Source: VXYL01 sp965208525
Lineage (GTDB): Bacteria; Pseudomonadota; Gammaproteobacteria; Pseudomonadales; Azotimanducaceae
NCBI GenBank assembly: GCA_965208525.1
Contig: OZ242340.1
Span: forward strand, 3,658,001 to 3,722,000
Direction of reading: 5' to 3'
DNA length: 64,000 nucleotides
Numbering within the stretch: the stretch's first letter is position 1; each line of letters opens with the position of its first letter. The translations under genes and the position numbers were made by a program. Shown one piece after another: positions 53,492 through 62,185 of the stretch. The notes under the pieces are model-generated. The model had not been told where the DNA came from. It did no database searches and saw only the letters and a list, made by a program, of their open reading frames with translations.

Positions 53492-53695
53492 CGCCACAAG
53501 AACCGTTGCCCTCGGACAACGCTTCTTGCCCCAGTCCAAGCCGTCCTATCACCCCGTCGAACTTGGTGGCGATGCACCCGGCTGCCGGACAGGGCGACGC
53601 ATGCGTCGCCCCTACAGGAAGGTGTCGGTCATGTCCCGGGCCGTAGGGGCGACGCATGCGTCGCCCTTCTTCGGGTGGCCTTCCTCATGCGCTAG
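53488..53695. repeat. REP/REPIN block, inverted copy of the 43.5-kb element
   Basis: 53546-53695 is a 150-bp inverted near-copy of 43472-43621, with two GGGCGACGCATGCGTCGCCC palindromes (53592-53611, 53647-53666) again 35 bp apart. The preceding 53488-53545 is instead a direct repeat of the hairpin segment at about 43620-43680, so the block is modular. Confidence 0.9.
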
Positions 53696-53764
53696 GAGCA
53701 ACCAATGGCGCAGCGTCGGCATTGCGCGGTAAAGTTGTCCGATTGCATTCGAGGAGACTCCATC

Positions 53765-54985
53765 GTGGCATCTGCCATCCCCTTCCCCGACGAGAACAAC
53801 GTCTGGCGCCTCGACACCCCCGGTGTCGATGGCTGGCCCCGCACCGCCCGTCCGGACGATCCCAACAAGTACTTCATGGTCTCCATGGACGGCCACGTGC
53901 AGGAACCGGCCGACCTCTGGCAGAAGCGCATGGATGCCAAGTTCCGCGATCGCCTGCCCGGCGTCGCCGTTGACAAGGACGGCAAGAAATACCAGAAGAC
54001 CGAGGGCTTCCGCCCGCTACGCATCCGCAACATCAAGTTCGAGGGCGAAGACGGCCTGCGCAACGGTGCCGGCACGACGCCCGAGGAACGCCTCGCCGAC
54101 CTCGCCGCCGATGGCGTCGACGCCGAAGTGCTGTTCCCGAACAAGGGGCTCACCATCTGGGCCACCCCTGATCCAGAGTTCAGCCAGGCCATGTGCCGCG
54201 TCTGGAACGACTGGGCCTGGGAAGTCTTCGGCGACTACAACGACCGCCTCTCGCCCATGGGATGCGTCGCCAGCGCCGACATCCCCGGCGCAATCGCCGA
54301 AATCCAGCGCCTCGCGGCACTCGGCTTCCGCGGCCTCTCGCTCCCCTGCAAGCCCGTCTGGGGTCCCGGCAGCCACGAGCACCTCAACTACAACCTGCCG
54401 GACTTCGACCCGCTCTGGGCCTGCATTCAGGAAGTGGACCTCCCCATCACCTTCCACGTCTCCACCGGCCGCGACCCGCGCACGTCCCGCGGCAACGGCG
54501 GCGCCGTGATCAACTACGCCGTTCACTCCCTCGCACCGACGATGGAACCCATCGCCAACCTATGCGCCTCCGGCGTCCTGGCGCGCTTTCCGGGGCTGCG
54601 CTTCGGCAGCGTGGAAGCGGGCATCGGCTGGGTGCCGTGGGCCATCTGGGCGCTTGACGAGGCCTACCGCAAGCACCACATGTACGTGCGCCCCAAACTC
54701 GACCGCCTGCCGAGCGAGTACTTCCGTGAATGCGGCTTCGCCACCTTCCAGGAAGACAAGCCGGGCCTCGACCTCGCCCGCGAGCACAACCTGATCGACA
54801 ACTTCATGTGGGCCAACGACTACCCCCACCATGAAGGCACCTGGCCCCACTCCGCCGCGGCCATCGAACGCACGATGTCACAGCTCACGGACGAAGAACG
54901 GGCGAAAGTGCTGGGCCTGAACGCCGCCCGCATCTTCAAGTTCCCGATCCCGGAGCGATACCAAGCTGCGGTCTCGGCGCTGTAG
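53765..54985 (+). CDS. Amidohydrolase family metalloenzyme
   Basis: 406 residues, amidohydrolase_2 family like the one at 24827 but a different subgroup. The metal motif is MVSMDGHVQEP (D42, H44), followed by ITFHVSTGRDPR with a ligand His, FGSVEAGIGWVPW, and the closing WANDYPHHEGTWP with the late Asp. The GTG at 53765 follows GAGGAGA and fits the conserved start; an upstream TTG frame would run into repeat DNA. Decarboxylase or hydrolase of a ring compound is the family expectation. It is separated from the enolase-superfamily gene by repeats. Confidence 0.88.
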   Translation: MASAIPFPDENNVWRLDTPGVDGWPRTARPDDPNKYFMVSMDGHVQEPADLWQKRMDAKFRDRLPGVAVDKDGKKYQKTEGFRPLRIRNIKFEGEDGLRNGAGTTPEERLADLAADGVDAEVLFPNKGLTIWATPDPEFSQAMCRVWNDWAWEVFGDYNDRLSPMGCVASADIPGAIAEIQRLAALGFRGLSLPCKPVWGPGSHEHLNYNLPDFDPLWACIQEVDLPITFHVSTGRDPRTSRGNGGAVINYAVHSLAPTMEPIANLCASGVLARFPGLRFGSVEAGIGWVPWAIWALDEAYRKHHMYVRPKLDRLPSEYFRECGFATFQEDKPGLDLAREHNLIDNFMWANDYPHHEGTWPHSAAAIERTMSQLTDEERAKVLGLNAARIFKFPIPERYQAAVSAL

Positions 54986-55092
54986 AAGACGAGGTTGTCC
55001 CGTCCCGTGCTGGAGACGGAAATGAAACTCACCTTCTAACCTTCCGAGGAGGGTTCCAAGGGAGCCTGGAAGGACGGGTGGGAACGGGGGCG

Positions 55093-55524
55093 TCAACTTG
55101 CTGGCAGGGTGAACTCCGCGAGCCGTACCACTCCGCCTTCCGGTGCCGCCTTGTCGACGTAGGCGTCATCCGCGGTGACGAGCATCGCACCCGGCGTCGA
55201 CAGCGAGGTTGCGTGGTAGAGCGTATCGAACAGGTGATGCGGCAGCCGGATTGCCAGCGTCGCAGCGAGCGAGTAGATCGTCGGCGACTCCGCAACCGCC
55301 CAATTGACCTGTTGCAGGTCGTCTAGGTCCCGCTGCGCTCCGTCCGGATGTACCCGTGCCAAAACCGCCGCCACCTCGGCGAGGAAATGCGGGGGCTGCA
55401 GCATCTCCAGGCGCCCGTCGCCAACCGCCTCGAGGACGCCGACCGCGGCCTCGGTGTCCCCTTCGTCGGGACGCCACTTGAGGAACCACTTGAGCGCTAC
55501 GCTGGCGTCCACGACGACGATCAC
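55093..55524 (-). CDS. vapC: VapC-type PIN-domain ribonuclease toxin
   Basis: 143 residues, PIN fold. The acidic catalytic set is present: D6 (VVVDASVALKW), E50 (FLAEVAAVL), D100 (LFDTLYHATSL) and D119/D120 (VTADDAYV). It is translated right after the antitoxin with a 4-bp ATGA overlap. VapC toxins cleave specific RNAs (often tRNA or rRNA loops) when freed from VapB. Confidence 0.9.
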   Translation of the reverse strand: MIVVVDASVALKWFLKWRPDEGDTEAAVGVLEAVGDGRLEMLQPPHFLAEVAAVLARVHPDGAQRDLDDLQQVNWAVAESPTIYSLAATLAIRLPHHLFDTLYHATSLSTPGAMLVTADDAYVDKAAPEGGVVRLAEFTLPAS

Positions 55525-55754
55525 GGACGACCTTCCAGCCGCGCCGCCCGAATGCGTTCCTCCGCGACTACAGGCACCTGCCTGCGACGGTCCAAGATAC
55601 GCTGGACGGCCGCGCGGCTTTGACGATCGGCAAGCTCCCGTTCGATCGCCTCGCGCATCAGGGCCGCGACGATTGCGCTCTTGTTGCGATGCTGGAACGT
55701 TGCGTTGAAGGCCGTCTTTAGATCATCGGAGACGCTGAAATTCATGGTTGCCAT
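55521..55754 (-). CDS. vapB: VapB-type ribbon-helix-helix antitoxin
   Basis: 77 residues: an N-terminal ribbon-helix-helix (MNFSVSDDLKTAFNATFQHRNKSAIVAALMREAIE) and a charged C-terminal tail that would wrap the toxin. An ATG at 55745 (MNFSV) is an equally good start. It sits directly upstream of vapC with a 4-bp overlap. A perfect palindrome 13 bp before the start is the probable autoregulatory operator. Confidence 0.85.
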   Translation of the reverse strand: MATMNFSVSDDLKTAFNATFQHRNKSAIVAALMREAIERELADRQSRAAVQRILDRRRQVPVVAEERIRAARLEGRP

Positions 55755-55766
55755 GGCACGGGGTCG

Positions 55767-55787
55767 ATTGTTGAAGATTTCAACAAT
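55767..55787. promoter_or_regulatory. Probable vapBC operator palindrome
   Basis: Perfect inverted repeat, arms ATTGTTGAA and TTCAACAAT with a 3-bp centre GAT. AT-rich in an otherwise GC-rich surrounding, 13 bp upstream of the vapB start. Type II antitoxins of this fold usually bind such palindromes and repress their own operon. Confidence 0.65.
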
Positions 55788-56184
55788 GCTAGGCAGCTTG
55801 GTCCCTTGGTGCAAGCATTGACGACCCCGGCCAGAGGAACCCCACAGCGCGAATCCCCCACCGATCAATGCCTCTGCGAGCACGCGCCTTCGACTGCTCC
55901 TCGCGGCCCCGTCACATTTGATCAGGCGCACGCGGGTTCGCGCCGGATTGATGCTTGGCGCTACCGGCCGCCGGCCCCAGCTACTGTGAGTGCCCGGGGT
56001 TCTCCGCGCCGGGATCGCCGTTGCGCTGCCGTCAAGGATGCGCGCGGCGGTGACCGTCGACGAAGGCCGCCCAAACCCTATCGGCATTCGGCCGGCCTGC
56101 CGTCCGAAGTCGCACCTGCCTGCTGGAGCTTCCCGCAGCAAAGCCGGTGTGCCATACTTTCGGGCTTTCCGGTGGGGGCATTGC
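55788..56184. other. Intergenic region, nothing recognised
   Basis: About 400 bp between the vapBC operator and the CmcJ-like gene. Short open frames on both strands show no conserved character. It must contain the promoter for the downstream four-gene operon; no clear -35/-10 was identified. Confidence 0.5.
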
Positions 56185-57441
56185 ATGGGTGCGCAGGAGA
56201 ACGTCGTGAGTCCGGGTTCCGAGGCGTATGTGCCGACCTTTGAGTTGACAGAGGGGCAGCCGCCGCCGATTGCGCACAACGACGGTATTTCGTACATGGC
56301 GCTCGACAAGGATGGCGATGCCGGCACGGCTGCCGCCACCGAGGTCGCTTTGGCCCAAGTCGAGGCCGGCTCAGGCCAAGACGTGATCGAGATGATCGAG
56401 AACGCGCCGGCCGGACCCATTCAGACCAAGTGGGGGCTGGGTTTTCGCGAATACGACGAGTGCATGGAGTACATCCGCGAGAACAACATCACGGCGCCGC
56501 CAGGGGGCGTTGCCTTGCCGCTGCGCTATACCGTTCACGAGGAGCCGACCTATTCCATTGTCTCGTCGAATGCGCTCTGGCGTGACCCGTCGCGCAAGGA
56601 CGAAGCCGAGCGCGTGCGGCAATACGAGCGTGATCATGGTCGCCGCAACCTTTATTTTCCGCAAGTCCTGCGCGACGCCCGGCGGATGGAGGAGTACTAC
56701 CCCGGCCTCTCCCCGTCGAGTCACGAATGCATGGACAAGCTCGGCGTTTCCCTCGCCCATCTCGAGTCCAAGTGCAAGAACTTCTACGACTCCGAAGAGG
56801 TGCGCAGCATCTTCTATCTGGAGATCGAGAAGCTCCTGATGGACTTCTTCCCCGGCGCCACCGACGCCCTCGTGTACAACCACGACGTGTTCAACAAGGA
56901 CTACGACGGCGATCGCAGGGAAGATCAGGACGCCAAGAACCCCGGCGTCAACGCCGGCTACGCCAACCTCGTCCACAACGACCTCAACGACAACAGCGGC
57001 CGCGTGCGCTGCCGCGAACTCTTGACCAAGAACCTGCGCAACTTCGGCCGCGAGCAGCACTACACCGAGGCTGAGGCCGACGAGAAGATGTCGCGCCGGT
57101 TCATGTCCATCAACCTCGCCAAGCCCATGGAGACGGTGGAGCAGTTCCCGTTCGTGCTGTGCGCCTGGCCGTCGTTTGCGGACCAGCCCTACATCACCAA
57201 CTACCGCATCTACGACGACCGCGTCGGCGAGACCACCCGCTTCACCCATCGCGCCGAGCACGAGTGGTATTGGTTCCCGCAGCAGAAATCCACCGAAGTG
57301 TCGATGCTGAAGTGCTACGACTCCGTCACCGACGGCTCGGTCTCCCGCTGGTCGTTCCACTCCGCCTGCGTCGATCCGACCGCGCCGGAGGACGCCCGCT
57401 GCCGCAAGAACGTGGTGGTGCGGTCGTTCGTCTTTTTCTAG
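56185..57441 (+). CDS. CmcJ/NvfI/AsaB-type oxidoreductase (Fe/2OG-like)
   Basis: 418 residues. The C-terminal half belongs to the CmcJ/NvfI (AsaB, gibberellin-desaturase-like) family: VHNDLNDN (H264, D266), SINLAKPMETVEQFPFVLCAW, EHEWYWFPQQKSTEVSMLKCYDS and the family end FHSACVDPTAPEDARCRKNVVVRSFVF, with H392 and R413. H264/D266/H392 would make an iron triad. Known relatives are found in secondary-metabolite clusters (cephamycin, aspergillic acid). The N-terminal 80 residues are not recognised. It starts a four-gene, tightly spaced unit. The ATG at 56185 begins after a GGTGGGGG stretch. Confidence 0.82.
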   Translation: MGAQENVVSPGSEAYVPTFELTEGQPPPIAHNDGISYMALDKDGDAGTAAATEVALAQVEAGSGQDVIEMIENAPAGPIQTKWGLGFREYDECMEYIRENNITAPPGGVALPLRYTVHEEPTYSIVSSNALWRDPSRKDEAERVRQYERDHGRRNLYFPQVLRDARRMEEYYPGLSPSSHECMDKLGVSLAHLESKCKNFYDSEEVRSIFYLEIEKLLMDFFPGATDALVYNHDVFNKDYDGDRREDQDAKNPGVNAGYANLVHNDLNDNSGRVRCRELLTKNLRNFGREQHYTEAEADEKMSRRFMSINLAKPMETVEQFPFVLCAWPSFADQPYITNYRIYDDRVGETTRFTHRAEHEWYWFPQQKSTEVSMLKCYDSVTDGSVSRWSFHSACVDPTAPEDARCRKNVVVRSFVFF

Positions 57442-57501
57442 GCGTCAAGATCGAGTCTCCAGCAGGGCCGCTCGTCCCCTAGGGCCGTCCCAAGCCGACA
57501 C

Positions 57502-58923
57502 ATGGGCGACGAAATCGGTCAGCGCGACTTCCATGCGGAAGACTTCAGCCGCTTCCGGCGGCGGTTGGCTGAGGAGACCGATCTCGTCGAAGCGCTGTTC
57601 CGCGACGGTGGTTTCAGCACGCGGGGGGACATCACCGGGTTCGAGCTCGAGGCGTGGATTGTCGATGGCGATGGCAATCCCTCGCCGGTCAACCAAGAGC
57701 TGCTTCGTGCTGTGGACGATCCCTTGCTGGTGCCGGAGCTTGCGACGTTCAGCGTCGAACTGAACGGCAGCCCCACGCGCCTCACAGGGCGGGTCTTCTC
57801 GCGCATTTTCGATGAACTGAACGCCACCTGGACCCGCTGCACGGAAGGTGCGCGCCAAATCGGCTGCCGACTCGTCAGCATCGGCACGCTTCCCACGGTG
57901 CAGCCCGAGTTGCTGCATTCGAGCAACATGTCCCCCATGGTGCGGTATCAGGCCCTCAACGACCGCATCATGGCGGTGCGCGACGGTGCGCCGCTCGAGA
58001 TCGACATCGAGGGCGTCGACCATCTCGCGATGGAACACGACGACGTGATGCTGGAAGCAGCCACCACCTCGTTTCAGATCCACCTGCAGTGCCTGCCCGA
58101 CCGGGCCGTGCGCGACTTCAACGCCTCCCTCGCGGTTTCCGCGCCCATGGTGGCACTGGCGGCCAACTCGCCGTTCCTGTTTGGCCGTTCGCTGTGGGCG
58201 GAAACGCGCATTCCCCTGTTCGAGCAGGCGGTATCGATGGGACGGCGCAATCCCGAGCGGGTTACCTTCGGCAGCGGCTATGCCAACGACTCGCTGTTCG
58301 AGCTCTTTCGCGAGAACCAAAGCGTGCATCGCGTCCTGATTCCGTTCGTGCAGCCCGACGAGCCGCCGAGCAAGTACACCCATGTGCGCTTCCAGAACGG
58401 TACGGTGTGGCGCTGGAATCGGCCGCTGCTCGGCTTCGACTTCGACGGCCAGCCCCACGTTCGCATCGAGCATCGGGTGACGCCCTCCGGGCCCACGATT
58501 CGCGACAGCGTCGCCAATGCGGCGGCCTATCTCGGCATGGTGCGGGGCCTAGTCGATCTGCATCCGGGCATCATCGAGCAGGAGCTCGATTTCGACACGG
58601 CACGGCGGAACTTCTACCACGCGGCCCAAATGGGGCTCGAAGCCGACATCTCCTGGCCTGGCCTCGGCACCGTGCCCGTGCGCACACTCCTGCAAGACAC
58701 GCTGCTGCCGCTTGCCGGCAAGGCGCTGCAAGAACTCGACATTCCTCGGGAAGAGACGAAGCGCTACCTCGACATCGTCGCCGCCCGGGTGGACAGCGGC
58801 CGCAACGGGGCTGCATGGCAAACGGAATGGGTGCGCCGCCACGGCGCGGACTGGAGCGGCCTCACCTGCGCCTATCTCGACAAGCAGGAAACCGGCGAGC
58901 CCGTGCATACATGGGCTATCTAA
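57502..58923 (+). CDS. GCS2-family glutamate-cysteine ligase-like carboxylate-amine ligase
   Basis: 473 residues of the GCS2 fold (glutamate-cysteine ligase, EgtA, YbdK-like). The metal-binding acidic pair is in TGFELEAWIVD, followed by FSVELNGSPTRLTG, EAATTSFQIHLQC, AANSPFLFGRSLW and a late RIEHRVTPSGPTIRDSVANAAAY. These ATP-dependent enzymes join the gamma-carboxyl of glutamate to an amine or cysteine. The acceptor here is unknown; the acyltransferase gene downstream hints at an O-acylated hydroxy-amino acid or derived thiol. It overlaps the next gene by 13 bp and follows the CmcJ-like gene by 60 bp. Confidence 0.85.
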   Translation: MGDEIGQRDFHAEDFSRFRRRLAEETDLVEALFRDGGFSTRGDITGFELEAWIVDGDGNPSPVNQELLRAVDDPLLVPELATFSVELNGSPTRLTGRVFSRIFDELNATWTRCTEGARQIGCRLVSIGTLPTVQPELLHSSNMSPMVRYQALNDRIMAVRDGAPLEIDIEGVDHLAMEHDDVMLEAATTSFQIHLQCLPDRAVRDFNASLAVSAPMVALAANSPFLFGRSLWAETRIPLFEQAVSMGRRNPERVTFGSGYANDSLFELFRENQSVHRVLIPFVQPDEPPSKYTHVRFQNGTVWRWNRPLLGFDFDGQPHVRIEHRVTPSGPTIRDSVANAAAYLGMVRGLVDLHPGIIEQELDFDTARRNFYHAAQMGLEADISWPGLGTVPVRTLLQDTLLPLAGKALQELDIPREETKRYLDIVAARVDSGRNGAAWQTEWVRRHGADWSGLTCAYLDKQETGEPVHTWAI

Positions 58924-59930
58924 GCGGGGCGCCCGTGCGCACCACGACAACGCTGCCAAGGCAGGTCGCCGCACTGCCGGCGGCGGGATTGCTGGCCGCG
59001 CTCGGCGGCCCCACGTTGTTCGACCTTCGGCATCCCGGCAAACCGCCGCTCTTCGTGTCAACGCTGCTGCACGGCAACGAAACGTCGGGCTGGGACGCGG
59101 CGCGCCGCATTGCCCTCAGCGACGAGGCCGCGGAGTTTTCGTGGATGCTCTTCCTCGGCAATGTCCAGGCGGCAGCGCAAGGGGCCCGCTCCTTGCCAGA
59201 GCAACCCGATTTCAACCGGATTTGGGACGCATCCGCCGCAGAGGACGCCACGCGCCCGACTGCCGATGGTGGCATATGGCAGGAAGATAGCCACGCGCAC
59301 CCGGCCGAGGCGCAACTTGCCGATGCCGTGACGCAGGCGGCGCAGGCGGCGAGGCCGTATTTCGCTGTGGACGTACACAACAACTCCGGCCACAACCCAC
59401 CCTATTCAGTGATCACGTCGCTCGACCCAACTACCCTTGCGGCCGCGGCGGCGTTCTCGCCCCGAGCCATTCATGCGCGCCACCCGGCGGGCGTGCAAAC
59501 CCGGCGCTTCGCCCGTTTCTGTCCTGCCGTCACCATCGAGACCGGGCAGCCGGAAGACCCACAAAGCGCCGAGCGTGCCCAGGCGTACCTGCTCGATTGC
59601 CTTCGCAGCGCCGAGCCTCCCTCAGCCGAGCATTCCCGGCTCGCGCTCTTTGAGAACACCGTTCGTGTGACGGTTCGGGGCGATGTCGAACCGCATCCGG
59701 GGCTGGAACGGCTCAACTTCGGCGTTGCCACGCCCGGCCAGTGCATTGCCCATCGCGGCGAACTGGTGGCCGAGGACAGCCAAGGCCGGATCGTCACCGA
59801 TCAATACCTCGAAGCCGACGGCAGCGCCACGCGCCTAACGCAGTCGGTCACCCTCTCCATGTACACGAGCGACGTCGCCATCGCCCGCCAAGACTGCCTT
59901 TGTTACTTCATGACGCAGGTGGCCGCATGA
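58911..59930 (+). CDS. M14-family succinylglutamate desuccinylase/aspartoacylase-like deacylase
   Basis: 339 residues, zinc carboxypeptidase-like AstE/AspA family. Zinc ligands H54 and E57 (LLHGNETSGWD) and H156 (VDVHNNSGHNP), catalytic Glu210 (VTIETGQPEDP); the C-terminal part is a beta-rich lipoyl-like domain. Such enzymes remove acyl groups from N-acyl amino acids. Its start overlaps the GCS2 gene and its stop overlaps the next start (ATGA), so the three are one translational unit. It is not part of an arginine catabolic (ast) operon here. Confidence 0.86.
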   Translation: MGYLSGAPVRTTTTLPRQVAALPAAGLLAALGGPTLFDLRHPGKPPLFVSTLLHGNETSGWDAARRIALSDEAAEFSWMLFLGNVQAAAQGARSLPEQPDFNRIWDASAAEDATRPTADGGIWQEDSHAHPAEAQLADAVTQAAQAARPYFAVDVHNNSGHNPPYSVITSLDPTTLAAAAAFSPRAIHARHPAGVQTRRFARFCPAVTIETGQPEDPQSAERAQAYLLDCLRSAEPPSAEHSRLALFENTVRVTVRGDVEPHPGLERLNFGVATPGQCIAHRGELVAEDSQGRIVTDQYLEADGSATRLTQSVTLSMYTSDVAIARQDCLCYFMTQVAA

Positions 59931-61021
59931 GCGCTAGCGACGCCCGCCGTTACGTCACGGTCGGCGGTCGATTCGAGATGCTGCACGGTGCGATAGAAAG
60001 CCCCACCGTTGCCTACGAGACCTGGGGCCAGCCGACGCCAGCCGGTGACAACGCGGTGCTGCTCTTTACCGGGCTATCGCCATCCGCCCATGCAGCGTCG
60101 TCCCCGGATGATCCCACCAGCGGCTGGTGGGAGGACATGATCGGCCCGGACAAGCCCATCGACACATCGCGGCTCTACGTCGTTTGCGTCAACTCCCTCG
60201 GCAGTTGCTTCGGCTCAACCGGACCCGCCTCCGAGCGCCGGGAAGGCGGCACGTATCGCCTCGACTTTCCCGTCCTGACGCTCGAGGACATCGCCCGCGC
60301 CGGACATGCGGTGGTGGAGCACCTAGGTCTAACGCGGCTCAAGGCCGTGGTGGGCCCTTCCATGGGCGGCATGACCGCCCTCGCATACGCCATTCTCCAC
60401 CCAGGGCAGGCCGAGGGACTCGTATCCATCTCCGCTGCGGCCCGCAGCCTGCCCTTCTCGATCGCCTTGCGTTCCTTGCAGCGCGAACTGATCCGCTCGG
60501 ACCCGGCTTGGGCCAACGGCAAATACGCCTACGACGCACCACCCGTGCTAGGCATGCGTCTGGCGCGCAAGCTCGGCATGATTACCTATCGCTCGGCCAA
60601 GGAATGGAGCGGACGTTTCGGCCGCGAACGTGCCACCGACGATCTGGCCGTGGGCGCAAGGTTCGACATCGACTTCGAGATCGAGTCGTATCTCGAAGCC
60701 CACGCCAACAAATTCATCGGCACCTTCGACGCCAACTGCTACCTCTATCTTTCGCGGGCAATGGACCTGTTCGACGTGGCGGACCACGGCGGCTCCGTCG
60801 AGGCCGGCCTTGCGCGGATCAAGGCTGAACGAGCACTCATCGTCGGCGTCGAAACCGATTTCCTGTTCCCCTTGCAGCAACAGCGGGAACTTGCCGAAGG
60901 GCTGCGATCCACCGTCGGCGATGTGGATTTCCACGCCCTCCCCTCGATCCAAGGCCACGACTCCTTTCTCGTTGACATGGACCGCTTCCGGCCCGTGGTG
61001 GCGCAGTTCTTCGAAGGGTAG
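59927..61021 (+). CDS. MetX-type homoserine/serine O-acyltransferase
   Basis: 364 residues, alpha/beta-hydrolase fold acyltransferase. Triad: S145 in VVGPSMGGMTAL, D311 (VETDFLFPLQQQREL) and H344 (IQGHDSFLVD). Overall layout as MetX (AYETWGQPTPAGDNAVLLFTG, WWEDMIGP, VNSLGSCFGSTGP). MetX enzymes transfer acetyl or succinyl from CoA to homoserine, and related enzymes act on serine. The substrate cannot be told. The operon (GCS2 ligase, M14 deacylase) suggests a dedicated pathway rather than general methionine synthesis. The ATG at 59927 gives the ATGA overlap. Confidence 0.88.
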   Translation: MSASDARRYVTVGGRFEMLHGAIESPTVAYETWGQPTPAGDNAVLLFTGLSPSAHAASSPDDPTSGWWEDMIGPDKPIDTSRLYVVCVNSLGSCFGSTGPASERREGGTYRLDFPVLTLEDIARAGHAVVEHLGLTRLKAVVGPSMGGMTALAYAILHPGQAEGLVSISAAARSLPFSIALRSLQRELIRSDPAWANGKYAYDAPPVLGMRLARKLGMITYRSAKEWSGRFGRERATDDLAVGARFDIDFEIESYLEAHANKFIGTFDANCYLYLSRAMDLFDVADHGGSVEAGLARIKAERALIVGVETDFLFPLQQQRELAEGLRSTVGDVDFHALPSIQGHDSFLVDMDRFRPVVAQFFEG

Positions 61022-61076
61022 TCGACTCCTTTCGTGAAGCGCGCCTCGCGCTCCCAACGGCTTCCGCCAACAGCCG

Positions 61077-61961
61077 CTACGTTGCTGCGGCCAACGCCTT
61101 GATGTGGCTAGCTACCAGGTCGGGGCGTTGCATGGGGATGAAATGGGTGAGGTCCGGGAGGTACACGTCCTGGCCGTTGGGGAAGGCGGCGGCGAGGCCC
61201 TCCCAGGTCGGGGACTGCGAGAAGTCCATCGGGCCGTCACGGGTTTCGCGCCTGTGGGCGCGCAGCACCGCCACCGGATGGGGAAGCGACTCGATGATGG
61301 GCATGAGGTCGGGGCGACCGCTTTCGAGATAGATGGACGCCTCCACCACCGGTGGGCAGGCGAGTACAAAACGGTCGCCGTCGGGGATGACGCCGTGGTC
61401 GCAATAGTCGCGCAGCACTTCGGGTCGCCAGAGGTTGAAGGGATGGCGGTCCTTGAAGCGCTCGAACATGGCGGCTCGCGAATCCCATTCGTAGCGACGG
61501 CGGGACACGGGGTGGTCTTCGGCCGAGAGGAAAGCGCCGACGGGATGATCGCGAACGGCCTCCGGAGACATGATTACGGGGTCCACCAACAGGAGGCTCC
61601 TGAACCGCTTCGGGTGCGCTGCGGCAGCCTGCACCACCGAGTGGCCGCCCATGGAATGGCCGGCGCCGATGGCGCGCTCCATGCCCATCGCCTCCGCGAA
61701 CGCCGCAACGTCTGCGCCAAACGCGCTCCACTTGTAGGGACCCTGCTTGCTGGAGCGGCCGTGCCCGCGCATGTCGAGGGCGTAGGCGTGGAAGCCCGGC
61801 CCCAACTCCGCGACGGTCTGGTCCCAACATCGGGCGTGGAAGCCTGTGGCGTGCACCAACAGCACTTGTGGATCGCCCGGCTTGCCCCACTCGAAGAACG
61901 CGAGGTCAATGTCGCGCAGGCGCACGGAATGCTCGCGGGGCCTGTTAGTTGAATGCGCCAA
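61077..61961 (-). CDS. Alpha/beta hydrolase
   Basis: 294 residues, canonical fold: oxyanion region LLVHATGFHARCWD, DMRGHGRSS loop, nucleophile elbow GAGHSMGGHS (S103) and a late His in LPDLTHFIPMQRPD. Resembles epoxide hydrolase/lactonase-type carboxylic ester hydrolases, with no signal peptide. The TTG at 61961 is the only in-frame start near the conserved N-terminus, with GGGG upstream. Convergent with the MetX operon. Substrate unknown. Confidence 0.88.
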   Translation of the reverse strand: MAHSTNRPREHSVRLRDIDLAFFEWGKPGDPQVLLVHATGFHARCWDQTVAELGPGFHAYALDMRGHGRSSKQGPYKWSAFGADVAAFAEAMGMERAIGAGHSMGGHSVVQAAAAHPKRFRSLLLVDPVIMSPEAVRDHPVGAFLSAEDHPVSRRRYEWDSRAAMFERFKDRHPFNLWRPEVLRDYCDHGVIPDGDRFVLACPPVVEASIYLESGRPDLMPIIESLPHPVAVLRAHRRETRDGPMDFSQSPTWEGLAAAFPNGQDVYLPDLTHFIPMQRPDLVASHIKALAAAT

Positions 61962-61994
61962 TCATGCACCCCTTGTGTCATCGTCAAGACGCTC

Positions 61995-62038
61995 TGGAGC
62001 GAGGGCGTCTCGCCCTCCCTCGCGCCGGTGCGAGGGAG
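61995..62038. repeat. REP-like palindromes
   Basis: GAGGGCG-TCT-CGCCCTC at 62001-62017 (the same core as in nirD) followed by CCCTCGC/GCGAGGG (62017-62037), in the 224-bp gap upstream of the alpha/beta hydrolase. Confidence 0.75.
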
Positions 62039-62185
62039 GGTGTGGCGCGTTGTTGGCGGTGTCTAGGACGCCGGTTGCCGGGGGGCTTTCCGGCGCCGCT
62101 GCCGTGCACGCCTCAGCACGCCTGAAGGCAGGACATCCTCCCTCCAGAAGTGCATTCGCCGGCGGCTTTGGACGGGCCCCGCGGA

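Noticed and set aside
43306..53732. Two small proteins sharing 'VGATHASPFFGWPSSCA' (around 43306-43566 minus and 53406-53732 plus)
   Set aside because: They look like a conserved protein family, but the shared part is simply the translation of the 150-bp REPIN block in its two orientations.
58089..58910. Upstream extension of the M14 gene
   Set aside because: Out-of-frame overlap with the GCS2 gene; the conserved M14 protein starts at 58911.
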